Shown here piece after piece: positions 58,941 through 64,000 of a DNA stretch of 64,000 nt (positions within the stretch are counted from its first letter, which is position 1; every line of letters begins with the position of its first letter). Source of the DNA: JAWWPG01 sp963820035 (GTDB lineage: Bacteria > Actinomycetota > Actinomycetes > Propionibacteriales > Nocardioidaceae); NCBI GenBank assembly GCA_963820035.1, contig CAWFYK010000002.1, forward strand, positions 620,001-684,000. Reading direction: 5' to 3'. A program made the translations under genes and the position numbers. The notes beneath the pieces were generated by a model that searched no databases, had not been told where the DNA came from, and saw nothing but the letters and a program-made list of their open reading frames with translations.

Positions 58941-59909
58941 TTAGCCGGCAGGTGTCAGGACGCAACGCGGTCCGGTAGTGCCAGAGGCTTGGCGTCGCCA
59001 GACCTCCTCGACGTCCGCAAGCGGGCTGACGTCGTATTCCATCCGGATCCGGCGGGCTGCAGCGTGCCCGAGAACCGTCGCGATGGCATCGCGCCGTTGC
59101 TCGGACGACAGCGCGTTGTTGGTGTAGCCGAGCACCGAGGCGGAGCGGCTGCGGAGCACCGACGACTGCAAGACGGCCTCCTCACCCGACGCGCTGCCCA
59201 GGTTGACGAGTCGGCCACCGGCCGCCAGGTTTCGTGCGGCCGCGGTTGCCGCGACGCCCCAGACCGGGTCGAGGACGACGTCGAAGGGCCCGTGCTCGGC
59301 CAGCGACCCAGCAAGGGCGTCGACATCGTCGGCGAGCGGTATGACGATGACCGCGCCGGCCGCCCTTGCGCGCTCGACGGACGACGCTCTGGCCACCGCC
59401 ACCACTCCCGAGGCGCCGATCACGTGAGCAGCACCGATCGCCGCCTGCCCGACAGCACCGCCGCCGCCGAGCACCAGAACACGCTCGCCTGCCAGCAGGG
59501 CGCCACGCCACGACAACGCCATCCAGGCCGCGACACCCGAGAGCCCGATGGCCGCGGCGAGCAGGTCAGGAACCTCGTCGGCCAGCGGCACGACGGCGGC
59601 GTCAGGGACCAGGCACAGCTCGGCCAGGCTTCCGTCGCCGGGCGCCATGCCCGCCGTTGCGAAGAACCAGACCCGTGTCCCGACCCGGTGCACGTCCGAT
59701 GCTTCGACGATGCCGACCCCCTGACCGCCCGGGACGTACGGCGTCGCCGGCACCCCGAAGTACGACGTGCCCGACGCGCAGAGCAGGTCGAGCGGCACCA
59801 GCGGCGCTGCGGTCACCCGCACCAGCGTCGAGCCTGGTGCGGGCTCCGGAGTCGGATGCTCGCCGTACGACGGGGGCTGGCCGGGGGTGTGCAGGACCGC
59901 GGCTTCCAT
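58941..59909 (-). CDS. Zinc-binding-type quinone oxidoreductase-like dehydrogenase
   Basis: 322-residue medium-chain dehydrogenase without the structural-zinc cysteines, so of the NADPH:quinone oxidoreductase type. GroES-like half (PPSYGEHPTPEPAPGSTLVRVTAAPLVPLDLLCASG), nucleotide site ERVLVLGGGGAVGQAAIGAAHV, and C-terminal VEEVWRRQASG. Substrate unknown. ATG at 59909 gives MEAAVLHTPG; it lies 16 bp after the LigD-like stop, so both are likely co-transcribed. Repeat array 3 follows its stop. Confidence 0.88.
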   Translation of the reverse strand: MEAAVLHTPGQPPSYGEHPTPEPAPGSTLVRVTAAPLVPLDLLCASGTSYFGVPATPYVPGGQGVGIVEASDVHRVGTRVWFFATAGMAPGDGSLAELCLVPDAAVVPLADEVPDLLAAAIGLSGVAAWMALSWRGALLAGERVLVLGGGGAVGQAAIGAAHVIGASGVVAVARASSVERARAAGAVIVIPLADDVDALAGSLAEHGPFDVVLDPVWGVAATAAARNLAAGGRLVNLGSASGEEAVLQSSVLRSRSASVLGYTNNALSSEQRRDAIATVLGHAAARRIRMEYDVSPLADVEEVWRRQASGTTGPRCVLTPAG

Positions 59910-59925
59910 GGTCAGCACCGCGCCA

Positions 59926-60939
59926 TCAGCGGTCGGCCTGGGACGTCTGGCGCCTCTCGCGAGCGCGGCGCTTGCCCTCATGCATCGCACGCACGCGGGC
60001 GATCGGGATGTCGTGTCCCTCCTCGACCAGCACAGCAGCGACCTGCTGGGGCTCCGGCATCAGCTCAGCCCACGGATCCGACCCGGCGAGGTGCTGAGCC
60101 GCCGTCCGGATCGTGAAGTCCGCCGGCGTCACGTGGTCCAGGTCGTCCACGGCCACCGGGAACGAGACCGGCGTCCCAGGCCGGATCCGCGGGCTGTAGG
60201 CCGCCACGACTGTCGCCCCGCCGGCGCGGGTCGAGTCCAGAAAGACCTTGCCGGCACGCTCGTCTTTGATGAATGCCGTCGTCGCCACCTCCGGGTCCAG
60301 CCGCTCGGCCCGTGCCGCGATCGCCCGGGTCGCCGCTGCGACGTCCTCTACCGACGTCTCTTCGATCGGCACGAACACGTGCAGGCCCTTGGCTCCGCTG
60401 GTCTTGACCGCACCGGCCATCCCTACGTCGGCCAGCGCCTGCACCACCAGCCGCACGGCCGCCACGGCCACGGCGAAGGAACTGCCCTCCGGCGGGTCGA
60501 TGTCCAGCACCAGGTGAGTGGGCCGGTCGGCGCGCTCGGCACGCATCAGAGTGGGGTGATACTCGACGGCTCGCTGGTTGGCGAACCATAGGAGGCAGCG
60601 ACGGTCCTCACACAGCGCGTAGGTGACCTCACGATGCGACGACTCCGCCCACACCGTGACGCGCGGCAGCCACTCAGGGGCGTACTTCGGCAGGTTCTTC
60701 TGCATGAAGGGTCGCTGCCCGCGGAGGACCCGGATCACCGACAGTGGCCGCCCGCGCAGCTCCGGCAGGATCAGGTCCCGGACCGTGTCGAGATAGTCCA
60801 CCAGGTCACGTTTGGTCGCCTCCGCGCCGTCGAAGAGCGACTGGTCGAGGTTGGTCAGGGCAACGTCGTCGCGAACCTCGTCGGTGGTCACCACGTCACT
60901 GTCGCACGGCGGCAGACCTGCCGCCCACCCCGGCGGCAT
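59926..60939 (-). CDS. LigD-like polymerase/primase domain protein (NHEJ-type)
   Basis: 337-residue stand-alone PrimPol domain of the LigD family (archaeo-eukaryotic primase fold), which extends DNA or RNA ends during non-homologous end joining. Motifs: TNLDQSLFDGAEATKRDLVDYL, VLRGQRPFMQKNLPKYAPEW, catalytic Asp pair in LVLDIDPPEG, and TSGAKGLHVFVPI with the nucleotide-binding His. No ligase or nuclease domain is attached and no Ku gene is in the window. Start ATG at 60939. The 53-bp gap separates it from the ring-cleavage genes upstream. Confidence 0.93.
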   Translation of the reverse strand: MPPGWAAGLPPCDSDVVTTDEVRDDVALTNLDQSLFDGAEATKRDLVDYLDTVRDLILPELRGRPLSVIRVLRGQRPFMQKNLPKYAPEWLPRVTVWAESSHREVTYALCEDRRCLLWFANQRAVEYHPTLMRAERADRPTHLVLDIDPPEGSSFAVAVAAVRLVVQALADVGMAGAVKTSGAKGLHVFVPIEETSVEDVAAATRAIAARAERLDPEVATTAFIKDERAGKVFLDSTRAGGATVVAAYSPRIRPGTPVSFPVAVDDLDHVTPADFTIRTAAQHLAGSDPWAELMPEPQQVAAVLVEEGHDIPIARVRAMHEGKRRARERRQTSQADR

Positions 60940-60992
60940 GGCCTAGCGCTCGTGCTCGGAGACTTCCCGTGCAGCTTCCGCGGGCGCACCTG

Positions 60993-61352
60993 TCAGGTCG
61001 CGATGTCGGGATAGGGCAGCGAGAGGTGCTGCATCGCTTGGCCGTAAGCGATCTGATATTCCAACGGGCCGTGGTCGCGCTCGAACATCGCAATGAAGAG
61101 CGTCAACGTGAGGAACGGGTGAGCTCCCATCCGGAAGAGCGCCACGTGGTCCCGCTCGACGAGCGCGCGGCGCTCGTCGTCGGTAAAGGCGAGCCAGGTC
61201 GACCGCTCGCCGGTGTGGCAGTTCAGGATCGAATTGGCCAGCTCCAACTCCCACCAGGTGACGAGGTCCGCCGGGTCCTCGCGGTAGCGCTCGACGAGGT
61301 CCGGGTCCCGGTCCACGGTGTAGAGGAACTTGTCCACCAGGTATCTGCTCAT
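60993..61352 (-). CDS. Extradiol ring-cleavage dioxygenase small subunit (LigA type)
   Basis: 119-residue alpha subunit of the protocatechuate 4,5-dioxygenase type. It has the LigA-like helical pattern: LVDKFLYTVDRDPDLVERYREDP, LELANSILNCHTGERSTWLAFTDDERRALVERDHVALFRMGAHPFLTLTLF (in part), with a conserved GAHPF segment. It caps the active site of the LigB subunit encoded 13 bp upstream. Pathway: meta-cleavage of a catecholic or gallate-like acid. Substrate unresolved. Confidence 0.9.
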   Translation of the reverse strand: MSRYLVDKFLYTVDRDPDLVERYREDPADLVTWWELELANSILNCHTGERSTWLAFTDDERRALVERDHVALFRMGAHPFLTLTLFIAMFERDHGPLEYQIAYGQAMQHLSLPYPDIAT

Positions 61353-61365
61353 GTCCGTGCCTTGC

Positions 61366-62229
61366 TCATGTCAGCGCCCCTTCGGGGTACCAGGTGAAGT
61401 AGGCCTCCATGGTGTGGAAGAGGTCGAGCGAGTCGACGTGATCCGCCTTCACGCCCGCGCCGGCGACGCCCATCATGAGCATGAAGTCCATGAAACCGTG
61501 GGTGGCGTTGCCAGGCAGGTGCAGACTCTCGAGGCTCACCTCGCCGCAGCACCCTTCAATGTCGCCGTTCGCGATCCACTCGACCGCCTTGCGATCGAAC
61601 TCCGGGTCGGGTCCATGCTCGCCGAACTGGCGCGGACCGCCGAGCTCGAGCGAGAGATGTCCGGTGCCGATGATCGCGACCCGCTTGTCGCTAGGCCACG
61701 ACTCGACCATGTCGCGGATCGCCTTGCCCAGCTGGACGAAGCGCTTCGGCTGCGGCAACGGCGGCGCGAAGATGTTGGTGTAGATCGGCACGATCGGCAG
61801 GTCGGCCTGCGGGCGCAGCGTGATGATCGGACAGGTGATGCTGTGGTCGATCCGCAGCTCGTTGCTGAAGGCAAGGTCGAAGTCCATGTCGAGGCCGTTG
61901 CGCAGGATGTGGGCCGAGAGGTCCTCCTGTCCCTGGAGGGTCATCCGCGGCAACCCGAACTCGCGCTCCTCGTTGTACCAGTTGGCGTCGAAGTACGGCG
62001 CCTTGCCGACCAGGAACTGCGGCATGTTGTCGAGCCACAGCTGATGGAAGTGGTCGCTGCCCACCATCACCAGGATGTCGGGCTCGGCGCGGGTGAGCGT
62101 CTCCCGGAACGTCTCGATCTTCGCCTGCCACTCGTCGGCGAACGGCGGCCGCTCGGCGCCCGTGGCCGTGCTGGCCTTCAGGTAGAACGGGTGGTGCGTC
62201 GAGGCGATGACCGCGGCGACGGTGGCCAT
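61366..62229 (-). CDS. Extradiol ring-cleavage dioxygenase large subunit (LigB type)
   Basis: 287-residue catalytic subunit of a class III (LigB) extradiol dioxygenase using Fe(II). Iron ligands are likely the histidines in IASTHHPFY and the later Glu; VGSDHFHQLW and IIGTGHLSLELGG carry the further active-site histidines. Together with the LigA-like subunit it should open an aromatic ring next to two hydroxyl groups. AAGGAG lies before the ATG. It lies 15 bp downstream of the citryl-CoA lyase-like gene on the same strand, so ring cleavage and CoA chemistry are co-transcribed. Confidence 0.92.
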   Translation of the reverse strand: MATVAAVIASTHHPFYLKASTATGAERPPFADEWQAKIETFRETLTRAEPDILVMVGSDHFHQLWLDNMPQFLVGKAPYFDANWYNEEREFGLPRMTLQGQEDLSAHILRNGLDMDFDLAFSNELRIDHSITCPIITLRPQADLPIVPIYTNIFAPPLPQPKRFVQLGKAIRDMVESWPSDKRVAIIGTGHLSLELGGPRQFGEHGPDPEFDRKAVEWIANGDIEGCCGEVSLESLHLPGNATHGFMDFMLMMGVAGAGVKADHVDSLDLFHTMEAYFTWYPEGALT

Positions 62230-62244
62230 GAGGCTCCTTCTCTC

Positions 62245-63054
62245 TCAGTCCTCGCTCGGGTCGACATAGACCGCGTTGCGGTCGACGGCGAGGTAGGCGT
62301 CCATTCCGATCGGGCGGCGGCGTTCCTCGGCGAGCTGGCCGAGCAGCCCTGCCGCGCGGGCCAGCAGCGCGAAGCCGCGCAGCAGCTCAACCGGCAGCCC
62401 CAGGTCGGCGAGCGCGGCGCCGCACACACCGGCCCCGTTGAGCGGCAGCCGGCGACCGAGGACCTGCTCGTGCGTCCGCCCGATGGCCTCGAACAACCTC
62501 AGGTGCGGACCGCGCATGCCCTCCTCCTCGGCGATCGCGAGCAGCCGCGGGGTGCGCGGGTCCTGCACCTTGTGGACCGGGTGCCCCAGGCCGGGGACGT
62601 AGCGGCCCTCCTCGCGGGTCCGGCGTACGGCGTCGAGGGCGAGCGCGTCCCACACCGCATCCTGGTCAGCCACATCGTCGCTCGGCAGTGGGCCTTGATG
62701 GCTCTCGAGTATGGCGTGCAGGTAGCTGCCGCAGTCCTCCGTCACGCCGAGGAAGCGCGAGCCCCCTCCGAGCAGTCCGGCGGCCATCGCACCCTGCAGC
62801 GAGTCCGGCGCGGACAGGTAGGTGAGTCTGGCCGCGATCGCGGTCGGCGTGAACCCGTGGTCGGCGAGCGCCACGAGCACCGCCTCGAACACCCGTGCCT
62901 CCTGCGGCGACGGCCGGCGCAGCGCCACCAGCCAGAAGGCGAGCTCGCCGAAGCCGACGTTGCCCATCAGGTCGGTGAGGTCCTCCCCCATCAACCGGAT
63001 CTCGTCGGCGGTCGACGTCCCCAGCGACGTCGGGAAGCTCCGCTCGTCGCTCAC
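62245..63054 (-). CDS. Citryl-CoA lyase-like protein (citrate synthase family)
   Basis: 269-residue short member of the citrate synthase superfamily of the citryl-CoA lyase type, which cleaves a hydroxyacyl-CoA into acetyl-CoA plus an oxoacid. Active-site histidines are in PGLGHPVHKVQDPRTPRL and ESHQGP; CGSYLHAILE and GAGVCGAALADLG are also family segments. It lacks the N-terminal helical part of full citrate synthases. I choose the GTG at 63054, which overlaps the stop of the CoA-transferase gene by 4 bp (GTGA); the longer open frame upstream is inside that gene. Confidence 0.88.
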   Translation of the reverse strand: MSDERSFPTSLGTSTADEIRLMGEDLTDLMGNVGFGELAFWLVALRRPSPQEARVFEAVLVALADHGFTPTAIAARLTYLSAPDSLQGAMAAGLLGGGSRFLGVTEDCGSYLHAILESHQGPLPSDDVADQDAVWDALALDAVRRTREEGRYVPGLGHPVHKVQDPRTPRLLAIAEEEGMRGPHLRLFEAIGRTHEQVLGRRLPLNGAGVCGAALADLGLPVELLRGFALLARAAGLLGQLAEERRRPIGMDAYLAVDRNAVYVDPSED

Positions 63055-64000
63055 GCGGATCCCTCCAACCAGGCGCGGATCTCGTCGCCATGCTCGTCGA
63101 GCCTCGGGGGCGGCAGCCGGTAGTCGACCGGCGTCTCCGAGAACGAGATCGGGTTGCGGATCGACGGCACCATCGCGTCGCCCTCGCCAACCTCGACGAC
63201 CGGATCGAGACCGACCTCCTCGGCGAACGCGACCCCGCCGTCGATGCCGTTGATCGGGCCGCACGGCACACCGGCGGCGATGATCTCGTGGAACCAGTCC
63301 ATCGTCGACCGGGTCATCAGCCGTTGCACGAGCAGCGGACGGAGCTCGTCGCGGTTCGCCGTCCGGTCCTCGTTGCGCGCGAAGCGCGGGTCGTCGGCGA
63401 GATCGGGAACGCCGAGCACCTCGGCCAGCTTGCGGAACTGCGCGTTGTTGCCGGCGGTGATGATCAGCTCACCGTCCGCACACGGCATCGCGTCGTAGGG
63501 GAAGAGGCTCGGGTGACTGTTTCCCATCCGGGTAGGGACGACGCCTGCCGCGACGTAGGCGCTGGTCTGGTTGACCAGTCCTGACATCGCCGTCGACATC
63601 AGGTTCACCTCGACGTGCTGGCCCCGGCCGGTCTCGTCCCGCTGGTGCAGCGCAGCGAGGATCCCGATCGTGACATGGAGGCCGGCCATCACGTCGAAGA
63701 CCGAGATGCCGGCACGGTAGGGCTCGCCCTCCGGGCTGCCGGTGAGGCTCATCAGCCCCGACATCGCCTGCACGATCAGGTCGTAGCCGGGCAGGTCCCG
63801 ACCCTTGGGACCGCTGCCGAAACCGCTGATCGACGCATAAACGAGGCGCGGGTTTGCGGTGGCGACGGAGTCGTAGTCAAGGCCGAAGCGCGTGAGCCCG
63901 CCTGGGCGGAAGTTCTCCAGCAGGATGTCGGCTCGGCGGGCCAGCTCCCGGGCGTGCGCGACATCGTCAGGATCCTTGAGGTCGAGAGCCACCGAGCGCT
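63051..64000 (-). CDS. Class III (CaiB/BaiF) CoA-transferase (partial)
   Basis: Moves CoA between carboxylic acids. About 316 codons are present; the N-terminus lies beyond the right edge, since VALDLKDPDD is normally preceded by 60-80 residues. The catalytic Asp is in DLPGYDLIVQAMSGLMSLTG, with SGFGSGPKG before it and ADILLENFRPGGLTRFG upstream, all family hallmarks. PYDAMPCADGELIITAGNNAQFRKL lies in the large domain. It overlaps the citryl-CoA lyase-like gene by 4 bp, so it probably makes that enzyme's substrate. Confidence 0.93.
   Translation of the reverse strand, partial: RSVALDLKDPDDVAHARELARRADILLENFRPGGLTRFGLDYDSVATANPRLVYASISGFGSGPKGRDLPGYDLIVQAMSGLMSLTGSPEGEPYRAGISVFDVMAGLHVTIGILAALHQRDETGRGQHVEVNLMSTAMSGLVNQTSAYVAAGVVPTRMGNSHPSLFPYDAMPCADGELIITAGNNAQFRKLAEVLGVPDLADDPRFARNEDRTANRDELRPLLVQRLMTRSTMDWFHEIIAAGVPCGPINGIDGGVAFAEEVGLDPVVEVGEGDAMVPSIRNPISFSETPVDYRLPPPRLDEHGDEIRAWLEGSA

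Overview
The window is GC-rich chromosomal DNA of an actinobacterium. It carries a complete Pup-proteasome locus (pup, prcB, prcA, pafA, dop, arc, pafB, pafC), the mycothiol gene mshC, F420-type oxidoreductases, the SCO1664/DUF3090/MSMEG_4193 trio, and many start codons sitting 6-9 nt after a TAnnnT box (leaderless transcription). Gene order and content fit Nocardioides or a close relative; the genus is an inference.

Layout. 1-6,999 (minus): helY (cut by the left edge), lipid kinase, tatC, tatA, pafC, pafB. 7,045-16,544 (minus): FKBP lipoprotein, pafA, prcA, prcB, pup, dop, a secreted sedolisin, and arc. 16,590-20,099: trmI and a site-2 protease (minus), then a RecB-like nuclease (plus). 20,417-26,530 (minus): peptide ABC importer with a 17-bp perfect hairpin between the binding-protein gene and the membrane genes. 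26,702-38,962: metH, PAC2 protein, mshC, the SCO1664/DUF3090/phosphatase trio, corA, uppP, LLM oxidoreductase, aldo/keto reductase. 39,378-40,848: an IS4-like insertion sequence inside a CTAG target at the stop codon of a PIG-L deacetylase gene. 40,849-44,055 (minus): flippase-like membrane protein, GT4 glycosyltransferase and PIG-L deacetylase. 44,432: tRNA-Lys(CTT). 44,700-58,760: accessory, mostly stress-related genes (antiporter, FAD oxidoreductase, hemerythrin-like protein, giant SARP-type regulator, Fur-catalase, a wrecked thiamine-diphosphate enzyme gene, zinc alcohol dehydrogenase, Hsp20-HspR, DUF1801). 58,941-60,939: zinc-type oxidoreductase and LigD-like polymerase. 60,993-64,000 (minus): LigA/LigB ring-cleavage dioxygenase with a citryl-CoA lyase-like protein and a class III CoA-transferase cut by the right edge.

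How they work together. Arc unfolds Pup-tagged proteins for the PrcBA core; PafA attaches Pup and Dop removes it; PafBC, despite the name, is a WYL transcription factor pair linked to DNA damage. Pup here already ends in Glu. Tat, FKBP and the sedolisin concern secreted proteins. Fur-catalase and HspR-Hsp20 are self-contained stress modules.

The least explained signals are: (i) a family of 22-bp intergenic tandem repeats at three loci, each starting a few bases after a stop codon and always in the same orientation relative to that gene; (ii) five TCAAG-type heptamers at exact 11-bp spacing between the FAD oxidoreductase and hemerythrin-like genes, the architecture expected for a SARP regulator such as the one encoded nearby; (iii) strong enrichment of the octamer GTACGACG; and (iv) the unusual ring-cleavage/CoA gene set at the right edge.
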